A stretch of DNA of 64,000 bases from the NCBI GenBank assembly GCA_016927855.1, contig JAFGLV010000174.1, positions 1 through 64,000 on the forward strand. Reading direction: 5' to 3'. Under the pieces are notes generated by a model, which saw nothing but the letters and a program-made list of their open reading frames with translations, did not search any database and was not told the DNA's origin. The translations under genes were made by a program, and so were the position numbers. The stretch comes from Sedimentisphaerales bacterium. GTDB taxonomy: Bacteria; Planctomycetota; Phycisphaerae; Sedimentisphaerales; Anaerobacaceae. Numbering within the stretch: position 1 is the stretch's first letter; each line of letters opens with the position of its first letter. Of the stretch, positions 1-9,136 are shown one piece after another.

Positions 1-932
1 TACATGTCCTGCTTGCCGGCGCGGAGCGCACCGTTGTTGGCGCCGACACCGAGCTGGCCACCGTTGTCGGAAGTAAAGACGATCAGTGTGTTGTCACTGA
101 GCCCGGCCTGCCTGACGGCGTCCATGACCTTGCCGATGCCCGCGTCCAGATGCTCGATCAGCGCCACGAGCTTGGCGCGCCTGTCACTGATTCCGCGCTC
201 GCGCTGTCTGACGCGTTCGAGCCATTCGTCCGGCGGCTGGATTGGCGTATGCGGCGCGTTGTAGGCGACGTACAGGAAGAATGGCTGTTTCGCTTGCGCC
301 CGCTGTCGCAGATAGTCGATCGCCCAATCGGTGAACAGGTCGGTCGCGTGACCTTCGGGATCGATCTCGGTATCGTCCAGGCGCATGTAGTTGATGTCGT
401 GCCGGCGATGGCTGTAGTAGTCGTCCATCATATCGCCGAGGAAACCATGGAAGTGGTCGAAGCCGCGTTCGTTCGGTCGGTTGGGCGAGGTCAGGCCCAG
501 GTGCCACTTTCCTACGATAGCGGTGTGATAGCCCGCGCGTTTGAGCAGTTGCGGCAGCAGGACCGCGTGCGGCGACAGGAATCCCCAGTTGTCCTTGAGG
601 TGCGTGCGAATCACGCCGGGCACGCCGACCAGGTCGGGATAGCGACCCGTCAGCAGCGCCGCGCGGGTCGGCGAGCAGACCGGACAGTTCGCATAGAACC
701 GGTCGAAGCGCATCCCGCTTTCCATGAGCGTGTCGATGTTGGGTGTCTTGAGGTCCGTTGCGCCGTAACTCGAGAGATCGCCATAACCCAGATCGTCCAC
801 GAGGATGACGATGATGTTAGGCTTGGCGCCGGAAGTCTGCGCCTTCGCTGCGCGGCCGAACGGAACAGTCAGCGCCGCCGCCAACCCGGCGCTCTTGAGA
901 AAGTCACGTCTGTCGCCGTTCCAGGTGCTCAT
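1..932 (-). CDS. Tat-exported arylsulfatase family protein (3' end beyond window)
   Basis: Formylglycine-dependent sulfatase that should hydrolyse sulfate esters, probably on sulfated polysaccharides, outside the cytoplasm. The N-terminus carries a twin-arginine signal (RRDFLKSAG, residues 8-16) followed by an Ala-rich stretch, then the family start NIIVILVDDLGYGD with its metal-binding Asp pair. The motif CSPTRAALLTGRYP holds the Cys that is converted to formylglycine (C-x-P-T-R class). GKWHLG and HTPIQPP are further sulfatase-specific blocks. About 310 codons are visible and the reading frame runs off the left edge, so the C-terminal third is not seen. The ATG at 932 follows a purine-rich ribosome site (GGACGGAGGA), 20 bp after the stop of the upstream acylase gene, so the two are probably one operon. 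No sulfatase-maturing enzyme is in the window. Confidence 0.93.
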   Translation of the reverse strand, partial: MSTWNGDRRDFLKSAGLAAALTVPFGRAAKAQTSGAKPNIIVILVDDLGYGDLSSYGATDLKTPNIDTLMESGMRFDRFYANCPVCSPTRAALLTGRYPDLVGVPGVIRTHLKDNWGFLSPHAVLLPQLLKRAGYHTAIVGKWHLGLTSPNRPNERGFDHFHGFLGDMMDDYYSHRRHDINYMRLDDTEIDPEGHATDLFTDWAIDYLRQRAQAKQPFFLYVAYNAPHTPIQPPDEWLERVRQRERGISDRRAKLVALIEHLDAGIGKVMDAVRQAGLSDNTLIVFTSDNGGQLGVGANNGALRAGKQDM

Positions 933-952
933 TCCTCCGTCCCTTCCTTGAC

Positions 953-3445
953 TCAGCGTTCAATCGGTCTCAGTTCATCGCGCGACACCGCGATCGCGTC
1001 CACTTGCTCGCGCGACAGCGGGGCGGGACGCAGCTTGCCTTGGCTCCAGAGGTCGTAGTTACTCGGGCGAGAGGGACTCTCGGGGCGTTCGGACAGGCCG
1101 ACGGGCAGTAGCGCGGTCGAACTGTCGGCGTTCGCCATCGTCACGAACTGGGTGTACGACTGTGCTCGCTGCGAGAGGATCGTACCTCCGTCGAGGCAGG
1201 TCAGCGACGGAAACGTGATGTCGCTGGCTTCGTCCAGCGAACCGAAACCGTCGAGTGTAGACATGTAAGGCATCGGCTTTTCGAGCAGTTGTTGCCTGGC
1301 GCGCTCGTTCCAGAGATTGGGATCGTCGCCGTAGTTGGCTTTGCCATAGCGCCAGGCGGCACGGAGCATCAGGTTGACGTACTCGGCTTCCTCGTCGGTC
1401 AGCGCCGCGTTGGGCTCGGCCGCGAGGCGCGTGTCGAGGGTCTGGAGCATGTTGCACAGGCCGCTGACGCCACCGCCGTAGATCGTCGCGGCCGCGAAGT
1501 TCTGCCGGAACGCCATCGGCATCAGGTTGAGAATCTCGGTGCCTTTGATGGACATCTCGGATTTGCTGTCGGCCGCACGCCAGTCTTCCAGATAGTCCAA
1601 CGCCAGCAGTGTGTCCTCTTCCAGCCGGTACTTCTGCACGTCGCGCAGGTGGTATCCCAGCCTGACCAGATCGCGTTTCACAGGAGCGACGGTGTCGTAG
1701 TGAATGTCCAGGACGTCGGCCGGCGTGAAGGTCTCTCGCGCCGTCACGCGCTCCTTGAGGCGCCAGGAGCGGTCGGTGTCGCCCAGACTGCCTGTCGAGA
1801 TACCCATCGAGATCGGGTAGAACGACGTGATCGGACGGTGGTTCGCGCTGACCAGCCAGCCCTGCGCCGGGTTGATGACCTGGGCAAGCAACTCGTGGGG
1901 CAGTATGCCTTGCCAGTCGTTGGCGCTGTCCCACCCTTCGTGAGCCGCGCGCTCGTCCAGCAGGGAATTGGCCGAGCGAATCGGCAGAGCCAGAATCGTC
2001 CTGTATCCGATATTGCCTTGACTGTCCCCGAAGACACAATTGGCGCTGGGGAAGCGCCACCCGCCGCTCGCCTGCTGGAATTCGTAGACGTCCTTAGCAT
2101 GCAGCATCGCCAGCGCGCCGGTAAATGTGTCGTGCTCGGGCTCGCAGATCGGGATGCGTTTCAGCGCCACCTCGTCGCCCCGCCTGACACCCATCGCGAT
2201 TGACGTCACCACCGGTCCCCATTGCGTCTCTCGGACCGTCAGCGTTTCGGCGCGACCGCCTTTGACCTGAATGGTCTCCGTGCGCATGTCCATGTCGCGC
2301 CAGCGACCGTCGAGGAGATACTGGTTTGGACGGTTGGGATCGGTCTTGAGCAGGAAGAGGTCCGCCTGATCGGCGCCCAGCGCCGTCAGGCCCCACGCGA
2401 CGTGCGGCGTGAAACCGATCAGGAGGTTCGGACTGCCCGCGACGCCGATGCCGCGTGCGTTGAAGGTCGCGCCGCTGATATGGTATTCGTAGAACAGCGA
2501 GGGATTGCGCACGAGGGTCTGCGGATCGCTGACCAGCACCGCCGAGCCGTCGGTGGTGCGCGTCTTGCCTACGACCCAGGCATGGCTGAAACGCGGCCCG
2601 GCCGGCACGCGCTGCACCGATCGCGTCACATCTACCTTTCTCGTCAGACCATGCTGCGCTGCGTACTCATACACGCGCTCGACCCATTCGTCGGTGACAT
2701 CGCTTCGCTGGATGACGGAGGCGTCGTCGCGTGCGAAGAGCCCGCTCGCGCTCATCGCTCTCCTGACACCGTCGAGGTCGTCGGGCGCGAAGGAGTGTAC
2801 GACGCGCGTCCCGTCCTTGATCTCGTAATAGGGTATCATCTCGCGCAGGCCGTCGCCGGAGAAGAACAGGCCCATCCGCCACCATGACGCGATGCAATCC
2901 GCCGGCGTCCAACGCTCCGGCCGCAGAGAGTATCTCTCGAACAGATGTAACAAGTCGTTCGGGTGGTTGTGAATGTAGTCGTTCACACCCTGACTGTATG
3001 CCTCCAGCAGCGCTCGCGCTTCGGGATCGAGCCGGTCGGCGGTTTCTTGTGCGGCCCGGTAGTAGCCTATGGTGCGCATCTGGATGTCGCTGCGCAGCGC
3101 CGAGTTGGTGCCTTGCGGTTGCTGTCGTGTTACGCCTACTTTCACGTCACCAACCACCTCGGCCAGCCGGCCCTGGATGATGCGCAGGTTGTAGTACATC
3201 TGGAAGGCGCGGTCCTGTGCGGTGGCATAGCCAAGCCCATACATCGCGCCGGCGTCCGTCTCCGCGAACACGTGCGGCACTCCCCACCGGTCCCGCAGCA
3301 GCTCGACCTGGCCGTACTGCCCGGCCGCGTTTCGCGACGGTGATACATCTGAGGTTTCCGCTCGCCCTTGGCAGCCAAGTAAGGTCAAGACACAGAGCAC
3401 CCAACCTGCGCACGATATGCCTGATTCTCTGGATCCCATCGCCAT
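953..3445 (-). CDS. Penicillin acylase family (Ntn-hydrolase) lipoprotein
   Basis: An 830-residue member of the penicillin/AHL acylase family, which cleaves amide bonds after self-processing into alpha and beta chains. A lipoprotein signal ends at LLGC with Cys25, so the enzyme is probably anchored in the periplasm. The alpha-chain start VELLRDRWGVPHVFA and the block GYATAQDRAFQM (about residues 71-83) are typical. The predicted autoprocessing site is before Ser287 in RFSHAWVVGKTR. Family members usually have Ser-Asn at the new N-terminus; here it is Ser-His. The ATG at 3445 has GGAGG about nine bases upstream. It lies upstream of and co-directional with the sulfatase, which suggests an operon for degrading an external substrate. 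The substrate cannot be read from the sequence. Confidence 0.9.
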   Translation of the reverse strand: MAMGSRESGISCAGWVLCVLTLLGCQGRAETSDVSPSRNAAGQYGQVELLRDRWGVPHVFAETDAGAMYGLGYATAQDRAFQMYYNLRIIQGRLAEVVGDVKVGVTRQQPQGTNSALRSDIQMRTIGYYRAAQETADRLDPEARALLEAYSQGVNDYIHNHPNDLLHLFERYSLRPERWTPADCIASWWRMGLFFSGDGLREMIPYYEIKDGTRVVHSFAPDDLDGVRRAMSASGLFARDDASVIQRSDVTDEWVERVYEYAAQHGLTRKVDVTRSVQRVPAGPRFSHAWVVGKTRTTDGSAVLVSDPQTLVRNPSLFYEYHISGATFNARGIGVAGSPNLLIGFTPHVAWGLTALGADQADLFLLKTDPNRPNQYLLDGRWRDMDMRTETIQVKGGRAETLTVRETQWGPVVTSIAMGVRRGDEVALKRIPICEPEHDTFTGALAMLHAKDVYEFQQASGGWRFPSANCVFGDSQGNIGYRTILALPIRSANSLLDERAAHEGWDSANDWQGILPHELLAQVINPAQGWLVSANHRPITSFYPISMGISTGSLGDTDRSWRLKERVTARETFTPADVLDIHYDTVAPVKRDLVRLGYHLRDVQKYRLEEDTLLALDYLEDWRAADSKSEMSIKGTEILNLMPMAFRQNFAAATIYGGGVSGLCNMLQTLDTRLAAEPNAALTDEEAEYVNLMLRAAWRYGKANYGDDPNLWNERARQQLLEKPMPYMSTLDGFGSLDEASDITFPSLTCLDGGTILSQRAQSYTQFVTMANADSSTALLPVGLSERPESPSRPSNYDLWSQGKLRPAPLSREQVDAIAVSRDELRPIER

Positions 3446-3475
3446 CTGCCTTACCTCCCGATCGCCCTTGCCTTT

Positions 3476-3613
3476 AGAGCGTCTAACCGAACGACCTTTC
3501 TACGGCGATTACGGTACGGACGTCGTAGGGGCAACCCTCTGTGGTTGCCCTGGGCAGGCACGGGGGCCTGCCCCTACACAACCTTTCGCACCAGTCATTC
3601 TGTCAGACGTTCT
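3476..3613. repeat. Nested palindromic repeat, copy A
   Basis: Outer arms 3476-3496 and 3593-3613 are imperfect inverted repeats (AGAGCGTCTAACCGAACGACC-like against its complement). They enclose a 53-bp core at 3525-3577 that starts GTAGGGGC and ends GCCCCTAC. The core is made of two smaller hairpins with GGCAACC/GGTTGCC and GGGCAGGC/GCCTGCCC arms. The same arm-core-arm plan recurs at 14333-14460 and 43114-43237. It fills most of the 654-bp gap between the acylase and the OLD nuclease; I see no gene in that gap. Confidence 0.85.
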
Positions 3614-3792
3614 TGGAGACCGCCACGCGCTGGTCCACGCCCGCGATTCTACTACCGCCAATAGTAGTCAGTCAACAGGAAAGGAGAGAAGATCGGCTCA
3701 GCCGGTTTTGGCGTACATCGGCAGCCCATGGGGAATCCGTCCCCAAACCCCTGAGATTTTCCGCTTTGCGCCAATAGCATGTTCGCCGTTCC

Positions 3793-3840
3793 GTAGCATG
3801 GGCGTCCCGCCCATGAGCACGGGCGAGACGCCCGTGCTAC
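3793..3840. repeat. Palindromic repeat, GTAGCAYGGGCG family
   Basis: Starts GTAGCATGGGCG and ends CGCCCGTGCTAC, so the ends pair. The inside contains two smaller hairpins (GGGCGTCCCGCCC-like and CGGGCGAGACGCCCG). A second member of this family lies at 42172-42244. Probably an intergenic mobile palindrome; no coding potential. Confidence 0.8.
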
Positions 3841-4099
3841 TATGCCCTGACGGGCCCACTACCAACCGCCGCCGTGCCCGACTTTGTCCATTTTCGCCTT
3901 ATCCCGCCCCGTCTTCCGGCCGATAGACACCACCGAATGGAAGCATTGTCGAGGGAAACAGCAGCATAGCGGATTCCCAAGAAGGCAAACGGTACGCACT
4001 GGTTGACGGGAAGATCGAATATGTGGCGACGTCATGCCCGATTCGAGCGCGAAAGGAGTAACGCGTCCCCGGAATACCAGAACAAGCAGGAGTCTTGGC

Positions 4100-6088
4100 A
4101 TGAGACTGAAACACATTAGGATCGAAAACTTCCGGTCATTCAAAGATGAGCCTATTGAGTTCGACGACTACACCTGTCTCGTCGGACCGAATGGCGCCGG
4201 CAAATCAGTGGTCCTTATGGCTCTGAACGTGTTCTTCCAGGAAAATGCGTCAGCGCCCACTGACGTCCGCGTCCTGAGCGAGGAAGACTTCCATCACAAA
4301 AACAAGACAAGTCCGATTAGGATCACGGTCACATTTGAGGACTTGTCGGAGGCAGCACAGAAGGAGTTCCAACTGTACTATCGGCAGCACAAACTGGTGA
4401 TAATTGCCGAAGCCAAGTGGGATGATTCAAGTGGCGGAGCACCGGTCAAGCACTACGGGCTGCGAGACGTGATGCAGGAGTTGTCCCCCTATTTCGAGGC
4501 TGAGAAAGAGGGGACATTGGTTCCTGAACTTAGAGATATATACAATTCTCTGCGTTCTCAATTCGATGAACTGCCCGCAGAAACAACAAAAGCAGCTATG
4601 ACACAGGCCCTTCGAGACTATGAGGAAAAGCATCCGGAGAAATGCACTCTGACACCGGAGTCCAACCAATTCTTCGGATTCACGAGGGGAGCATACCATC
4701 TCGCGAACTACATCCAGTGGGTGTATGTTCCGGCGGTCAAAGATGCTTCCACCGAACAAGAAGAAGGGACCAAGACTGCACTGGGACAACTCCTCGCAAG
4801 GACCGTCAGGACAAAGCTTGATTTCACGGACGCCATCCAAATGCTCAAGCAAGATGTTGAGGAGAGATATGCCACACTCTTGGAAGAGAAAGAGGAGGCG
4901 TTGAAAGGCCTGGAATTGTCGATGCTGAAGCGGCTGCAGGATTACGTTAATCAACGCGCGAGGCTGCAGTTGAAATGGCATTTCGACGCAAAGACATCGA
5001 TCACCATACGTGACCCTCTCGCTCGTGCTGACATCGGCGATGCCGACTTTATAGGAGAAGTCGCGCGCTCCGGCCACGGTCTACAGAGGGGTTTCCTGTT
5101 GGCCATACTGCACGAAATGGCCGGAAATGAAACGCAGAATGGTCCGCGACTACTTCTCGGGTTTGAGGAGCCCGAATTATACCAACACCCTCCACAAGCC
5201 CAACACTTGTCTGATGTTCTCCAGAAGTTGGCATGTACAGAGGGTAACGCCCAGATAATTGTCACTACCCATAGCCCCTATTTTGTGACAGCCAGAGAAT
5301 TCGAAGGAATTCGCTTGTTCCACAAGTGCCCTAAAGGGCACTGCTCCAAGGTGGCAGCCACGACATACAAAGAGGTAGAAAAGCGGCTCAGTGACGCTAT
5401 GGAGGAGGCGCCAATATCGCCAACAAGCCTTATGGCATGCGTCAACCAGATCATGCATCCTTCGCAGAGGGAACTCTTCTTCTCGCCCGTTCCGATCCTC
5501 GTCGAGGGCCCGGAAGACGTGGCTTATATCTCAGCCCATTTGAGACTGTCCGAGAAATGGGATGCTTTCAGGGCATTCGGTTGCCACTTCGTGGTCAGCG
5601 GCGGAAAGGACAATATGGGAAGGTTTGCAGCCATGGCGGCCGATTTGGGAATCCCGGCCTTCGTCATATTCGACTCAGATAATGTCGGTCTTCGAGCAAA
5701 GGTCGAAAGCACCGTGGATGACCCCGGCAAACACCGAGAGGCGAAGGCGAATTTTGACCGCAACTCAAAGACGAATCTATGCCTGTTGCGTTTGTCAGCC
5801 GTTGCCGAACCGGAACCCACATCTGAAGAGACGCTCTGGGGACAAAGAGCCGTCATGTGGGGTGAGAATATCCGTTCTGCCGTTGTGGCAGATTTCGGCG
5901 AACAGATCTGGAACGAGGCAGATAGCGTTGTACGAAATGAGCACCAACTTATGGATCGCGTACGGCAGAAGAATGCGATGCTGATTGCCGCGACCTTGGA
6001 GAAGTTGTGGTCCGCCAGTAAGCAGTCTGCGTCTTTGCTCAAGTTGTGTGCCCTGATGCTGCAATATGCGGAGACAGTAAACAAGTAG
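4100..6088 (+). CDS. OLD-family ATP-dependent endonuclease (ABC ATPase + TOPRIM)
   Basis: A 662-residue overcoming-lysogenization-defect type nuclease. Walker A is GPNGAGKS (residues 29-36), an ABC-like signature region is SGHGLQRG, Walker B is LLLGFEEPELYQHP (near 355), and the H-loop is TTHSPYF (near 390). The C-terminal TOPRIM domain shows VEGPEDVAYI (near 465) and VIFDSD (near 520), the Glu and Asp-x-Asp metal ligands. Proteins of this class cut DNA and many act in phage defence. I chose ATG 4100 rather than the upstream in-frame ATG at 4034 because it has CAGGAG seven bases upstream and begins with the conserved MRLKHIRIENFRSF. The gene looks clearly richer in A+T than its neighbours, consistent with transfer. 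It is followed 12 bp later by a KTSC gene. No UvrD-like helicase (GajB) is next to it, so this is not a standard Gabija pair. Confidence 0.9.
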   Translation: MRLKHIRIENFRSFKDEPIEFDDYTCLVGPNGAGKSVVLMALNVFFQENASAPTDVRVLSEEDFHHKNKTSPIRITVTFEDLSEAAQKEFQLYYRQHKLVIIAEAKWDDSSGGAPVKHYGLRDVMQELSPYFEAEKEGTLVPELRDIYNSLRSQFDELPAETTKAAMTQALRDYEEKHPEKCTLTPESNQFFGFTRGAYHLANYIQWVYVPAVKDASTEQEEGTKTALGQLLARTVRTKLDFTDAIQMLKQDVEERYATLLEEKEEALKGLELSMLKRLQDYVNQRARLQLKWHFDAKTSITIRDPLARADIGDADFIGEVARSGHGLQRGFLLAILHEMAGNETQNGPRLLLGFEEPELYQHPPQAQHLSDVLQKLACTEGNAQIIVTTHSPYFVTAREFEGIRLFHKCPKGHCSKVAATTYKEVEKRLSDAMEEAPISPTSLMACVNQIMHPSQRELFFSPVPILVEGPEDVAYISAHLRLSEKWDAFRAFGCHFVVSGGKDNMGRFAAMAADLGIPAFVIFDSDNVGLRAKVESTVDDPGKHREAKANFDRNSKTNLCLLRLSAVAEPEPTSEETLWGQRAVMWGENIRSAVVADFGEQIWNEADSVVRNEHQLMDRVRQKNAMLIAATLEKLWSASKQSASLLKLCALMLQYAETVNK

Positions 6089-6100
6089 AGAGGTATCGCG

Positions 6101-6313
6101 GTGCAAAGAGAACATGTCGATTCGACGAACATACGGTCGGTGGGATACGATCTTGATTCAGGAACGCTTGAGGTAGAATTCGCATCGGGAGCTATCTATG
6201 TCTACTTCAACGTCCCGGCGCATGTCTATGATGGTCTAATGCGTGCTCCCTCCAAAGGCATGTATTTGAACCAGAATATCAAGAACCGATATTCATATCA
6301 GCAAGTCGCATAG
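6101..6313 (+). CDS. KTSC domain small protein
   Basis: A 70-residue protein that is essentially a lone KTSC domain. The pattern NIRSVGYDLDSGTLEVEF followed by YFNVPAHVYDGLM and GMYLNQNIKNRYSY is the family signature, and the length matches the usual domain. Start is GTG 6101, supported by AGAGAGG upstream and by the family beginning 'xxVDSxNIRSVGYD'. The biochemical role of KTSC is not established. It starts 12 bp after the OLD nuclease and is probably co-transcribed with it, so it may be an accessory or sensor subunit; that is inference. Confidence 0.85.
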   Translation: MQREHVDSTNIRSVGYDLDSGTLEVEFASGAIYVYFNVPAHVYDGLMRAPSKGMYLNQNIKNRYSYQQVA

Positions 6314-6603
6314 CCCAGGGAGGACAGTCTTGTAGGGTGTGCACCACACGCCGCTTCAGAATGAGACGCGGTCCAATCAGTGTGCGGAGCACACGCCACG
6401 CGATCGTATCCTGCGTGACGAAGCGATGAACGTGCCATTGGCTCAAGCTTGTCCTCGCGAAGGCGGGGAGCGGAAAACCTCCCCCCATCCGCCGAAGGCG
6501 GACTTCGGGTGTGCCCGAATCAGGCCGTGCGCAAGACCCGGATGTCCCAAACGCACAGCAAGCCTGTCTTTCTCGATTGCGGACGCCCATCACACTGGGC
6601 CGA

Positions 6604-6825
6604 CTACTCTGCCCACCGAATCGGCGGGACGGATTCGAAGAGCAACTGTTGCATATTGGCTGTCGAGGTCCGTTTGGAGAGGTGCAACATTTCAATGCCC
6701 ACTGCCTGTCCCTTCTCGTTGAAGTCGACAATGATACCCGGCGAGACCTCTTCGGATTCCTTGGCTGGTTCTTCACTCAGGCTTAAATAGAGAGCATCCG
6801 CTTCACGGTCTACTTTCAGTTTCAT
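6604..6825 (-). CDS. DUF2283 family small protein
   Basis: 73 residues starting [18 protein letters not shown], the signature of DUF2283, with the later block [18 protein letters not shown]. Function is unknown for the family, although members often lie beside mobile or toxin-antitoxin genes. The ATG at 6825 lies inside the 3' end of rsmI (23-bp overlap in another frame) and has AGGAG at a good distance, so it is the last gene of a rsmE-rsmI-DUF2283 transcript. The 290 bp to its right, up to the KTSC gene, contain only short imperfect palindromes (for example around 6485-6510). Confidence 0.85.
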   Translation of the reverse strand: MKLKVDREADALYLSLSEEPAKESEEVSPGIIVDFNEKGQAVGIEMLHLSKRTSTANMQQLLFESVPPIRWAE

Positions 6826-7522
6826 CGGTTCGATCTCCTTGCTCGCGGTATTCGGCGCCGGCGATGATGACGACGTATTCGCCTTTGGGCTTTTCTTCCA
6901 GGTCGTCGAGCAACTCGGAGAGGCGGCCGCGACGGACCCGCTCGTACATCTTGGTCAGCTCCTTGCAGATCGCGGCGTGACGGTTGCCGAAAACCTCCAG
7001 CGCCTCCGCCAGGAGCTTGCGCAGGCGGTAAGGGCTTTCGTAGTAGATCAGCGTGTGCGGCGAGTCTTTGTCCAGCTCCAGGAAGCGGCGGCGCTTGCCC
7101 GGCTTCACGGGCGGGAAGCCGCGGAACGTGAAACTGTAAACCGGCATGCCCGAGAGCACCAACGCCGTGACGAACGCCGTCGCGCCGGGAATGGCCGTCA
7201 CTTCGAGACCTGCCTTGACCGCCTCCCAGAGGGCGACGAAGCCGGGATCGGAAATGCTGGGTGTGCCGGCACTGGTCACCAGAGCGATTGACTTGCCTTC
7301 CTCCAGCAGGCGGATGATCCGGCCGATGACGCGCTGCTCGTTGTGCTCGTGAAACGCGATCTGAGGCTTCTTGATCTCGAAGTGCTTGAGCAGCAGTCCG
7401 GTGTGGCGCGTGTCCTCGCTCGCGACGTAGTCCACCTGGCGCAGCGTCTCCAGCGCGCGCAGCGTGATGTCGCCCAGGTTGCCGATCGGTGTCGAGACCA
7501 GGAAGAGCTTGCCGGCTTCCAT
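6803..7522 (-). CDS. rsmI: 16S rRNA (cytidine1402-2'-O)-methyltransferase RsmI
   Basis: 239 residues of the tetrapyrrole-methylase fold. Signature blocks are [19 protein letters not shown] at the N-terminus, [16 protein letters not shown], and the SAM-binding region [28 protein letters not shown] and [11 protein letters not shown] are further RsmI blocks. It methylates the 2'-O of C1402 in the ribosomal P site, together with RsmH. ATG 7522 is the likely start; a GTG directly before it (7525) is possible. It starts five bases after the stop of rsmE, so both rRNA methyltransferases share a transcript. The common C-terminal extension of some RsmI proteins is short here. Confidence 0.95.
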   Translation of the reverse strand: MEAGKLFLVSTPIGNLGDITLRALETLRQVDYVASEDTRHTGLLLKHFEIKKPQIAFHEHNEQRVIGRIIRLLEEGKSIALVTSAGTPSISDPGFVALWEAVKAGLEVTAIPGATAFVTALVLSGMPVYSFTFRGFPPVKPGKRRRFLELDKDSPHTLIYYESPYRLRKLLAEALEVFGNRHAAICKELTKMYERVRRGRLSELLDDLEEKPKGEYVVIIAGAEYREQGDRTDETESRP

Positions 7523-7526
7523 CACC

Positions 7527-8276
7527 CTATGGCTCCATCTCGCCCAGTTCGTAGAGGACCAGGGCAGGCAGGACCATCGCGGCCGTCTCGGTGCGCAGGA
7601 TACGCGGACCCAGACCGATCGTGACTGCGCCTTTTTCCTCCGCCAAAGCCACCTCCTGCTCGGTGAAACCGCCCTCCGGTCCGATCAGGATCGCGACGGA
7701 GGCGGGAGTTCTGCCATCCTTTACGAGCGCTTCGCGCAGCGTTGGCGAGCCATCGCAGAGCGCCCCGATCAGCACGCGGTCGTATTGGCCGAACCGGGCC
7801 AGTGCGTCGGCCAGCGCGAGCGCCTGCCCGATTTCGGGTATCCGGCCTCGGTGCGACTGCTCGGCGGCTTCCTGTAGGATGCGCCGCCAGCGCGTGATCT
7901 TCTTAGCGTCGATCTGCTTGGCGCGCATCAGGCTACGGTCCGTCTGGACCGGCACGAAGCGCGACACGCCCACCTCGGTGCCTTTCTGCAGCACCCTCTC
8001 GAACTTGTCCCGCGCCAGCAGGCTCTGGAATAAGGTGATTTGCCTTCTCGGTTCACCCGACGCAAGGCGCTTGCCCGTGATGAGGCCGTTCGCCTGGCGG
8101 CTGTTGGCCTCCTGAAGCCTGACGTCGTACTCAAAGCCGGCGTTGTCCAGCACCACGAGGGCAGCGCCCGGTTCGAGTCTGAGCACGTGGCAGATCTGGT
8201 GCGCCTGCTCGGCGTTGAGCCGAACGAAGTTGCCTTCAATACTCGATTCCTCAACGAAAAAACGATTCGTACTCAT
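7527..8276 (-). CDS. rsmE: 16S rRNA (uracil1498-N3)-methyltransferase RsmE
   Basis: 249 residues with an N-terminal PUA-like part ([17 protein letters not shown], then HICHVLRL-type block) and a SPOUT methyltransferase C-terminus. The knot motifs are [13 protein letters not shown] and [12 protein letters not shown], both diagnostic for RsmE. It methylates N3 of U1498 in 16S rRNA using SAM and probably acts as a dimer. It is the first gene of the leftward rsmE-rsmI-DUF2283 operon and diverges from the pseudouridine synthase gene at 8367. No clear Shine-Dalgarno sequence precedes the ATG. Confidence 0.95.
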   Translation of the reverse strand: MSTNRFFVEESSIEGNFVRLNAEQAHQICHVLRLEPGAALVVLDNAGFEYDVRLQEANSRQANGLITGKRLASGEPRRQITLFQSLLARDKFERVLQKGTEVGVSRFVPVQTDRSLMRAKQIDAKKITRWRRILQEAAEQSHRGRIPEIGQALALADALARFGQYDRVLIGALCDGSPTLREALVKDGRTPASVAILIGPEGGFTEQEVALAEEKGAVTIGLGPRILRTETAAMVLPALVLYELGEMEP

Positions 8277-8281
8277 AGAAG

Positions 8282-8354
8282 GGATTGATAATTGGTGATT
8301 GACAATCGATGATTACTACCAGCAACACAACAAATAGTCAATTATCAATAATCC
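8282..8354. repeat. A+T-rich inverted repeat between divergent rRNA-modification genes
   Basis: GGATTGATAATTG at 8282-8294 pairs with CAATTATCAATAATCC at 8339-8354. The segment is strikingly A+T-rich in a G+C-rich region and occupies almost the whole divergent gap between rsmE and the pseudouridine synthase gene, so it must contain or overlap both promoters. It may be a small mobile palindrome or a shared regulatory site. Confidence 0.65.
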
Positions 8355-8366
8355 ATAATCAACCTC

Positions 8367-9083
8367 ATGGTTCCCATCCTCTTCGAAGACGACAGCATCC
8401 TCGCCGTCAGCAAGCCTGAGGGCGTCGCGGCGATTCCCGAGCGCCGCGCCAAAGGCGAGTCGCTGCTGGAAATGCTCTCGGACCTGCGGAGCGAGAGGCT
8501 TTATGTGGTCCATCGAATCGACAAGGAAACCAGCGGCTTGATGGTCTTCGCCAGAAACGCGGCCTTCCATCGCTGGCTCAGCCAGCAGTTCGATCGCCGC
8601 ACGGTCGTCAAGACGTATCTGGCCCTCTGCCACGGAACCATCTCCGACGACCGGGGGACGATTGAGGTTCCCTTAAGGCAGTTCGGATCGGGTCGCGTCG
8701 GCGTCGACGTCAAGCGGGGCAAGCCCAGCGTGACCGACTTCGAGGTTCATCGGCGCTTCGGCTTCTTCACGTTCCCTTCCGCCTGTCCTCACACGGGCCG
8801 GCGCCACCAGATTCGCGTGCACTTCTACCATGTGGGCCACCCCATCGTCGGCGATCCGCTCTATGGCGACAAGGCCCTCCGGCAGGGCTTCGGCCGACTG
8901 ATGCTGCACGCCTGGAGACTCAGCGTGCATTTGCCCTCCAGCCGGACCCTGGAAGCGAGCGTGCCCGAATCCTTCGCTCGGGTTCTGGAGACTGCCAACG
9001 CCATCGGCCTGCCGGCGAGCGCTTCTTCGTTGCCGGGGATAGCGCCACCCGGATCGGGCCAGCCGGGCAACGCGGAAGGCTGA
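8367..9083 (+). CDS. RluA-family RNA pseudouridine synthase
   Basis: 238 residues that isomerise uridine to pseudouridine in rRNA or tRNA. The catalytic motif is HRIDKETSGL at residues 49-58 with Asp52 as nucleophile. The N-terminal ILFEDDSILAVSKPEGV and the later HTGRRHQIRVHF and GDPLYGDK blocks are standard for the RluA/TruC group. There is no S4 domain, so it is a short RluA/TruC-type enzyme; the exact target uridine cannot be told. It diverges from rsmE, so three RNA-modification genes cluster here. The last 20 residues are Ala/Gly/Pro-rich and probably disordered. Confidence 0.92.
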   Translation: MVPILFEDDSILAVSKPEGVAAIPERRAKGESLLEMLSDLRSERLYVVHRIDKETSGLMVFARNAAFHRWLSQQFDRRTVVKTYLALCHGTISDDRGTIEVPLRQFGSGRVGVDVKRGKPSVTDFEVHRRFGFFTFPSACPHTGRRHQIRVHFYHVGHPIVGDPLYGDKALRQGFGRLMLHAWRLSVHLPSSRTLEASVPESFARVLETANAIGLPASASSLPGIAPPGSGQPGNAEG

Positions 9084-9091
9084 AATCGCTC

Positions 9092-9120
9092 TTGACGAAT
9101 GGCGCGAGGGTGGGTATGTA
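9092..9120 (+). promoter_or_regulatory. Sigma-70-type promoter of efp
   Basis: TTGACG at 9092-9097, a 17-bp spacer, and TATGTA at 9115-9120. It begins nine bases after the pseudouridine synthase stop codon and points at efp, giving a leader of about 100 nt. Confidence 0.6.
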
Positions 9121-9136
9121 AACAACCTTTGTGTTC

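Noticed and set aside
150-1058. A 302-codon plus-strand frame over the sulfatase
   Set aside because: Opposite strand holds the formylglycine motif and Tat signal; the plus frame shows no recognisable domain.
3417-3926. Plus-strand open frame of 169 codons between the acylase and OLD genes
   Set aside because: It runs through two palindromic repeats, and its translation is made of repeat-derived peptide; not a gene.
4100-6313. Gabija defence system
   Set aside because: The nuclease is of the OLD type but the UvrD-like GajB helicase is absent; the partner is a KTSC protein.
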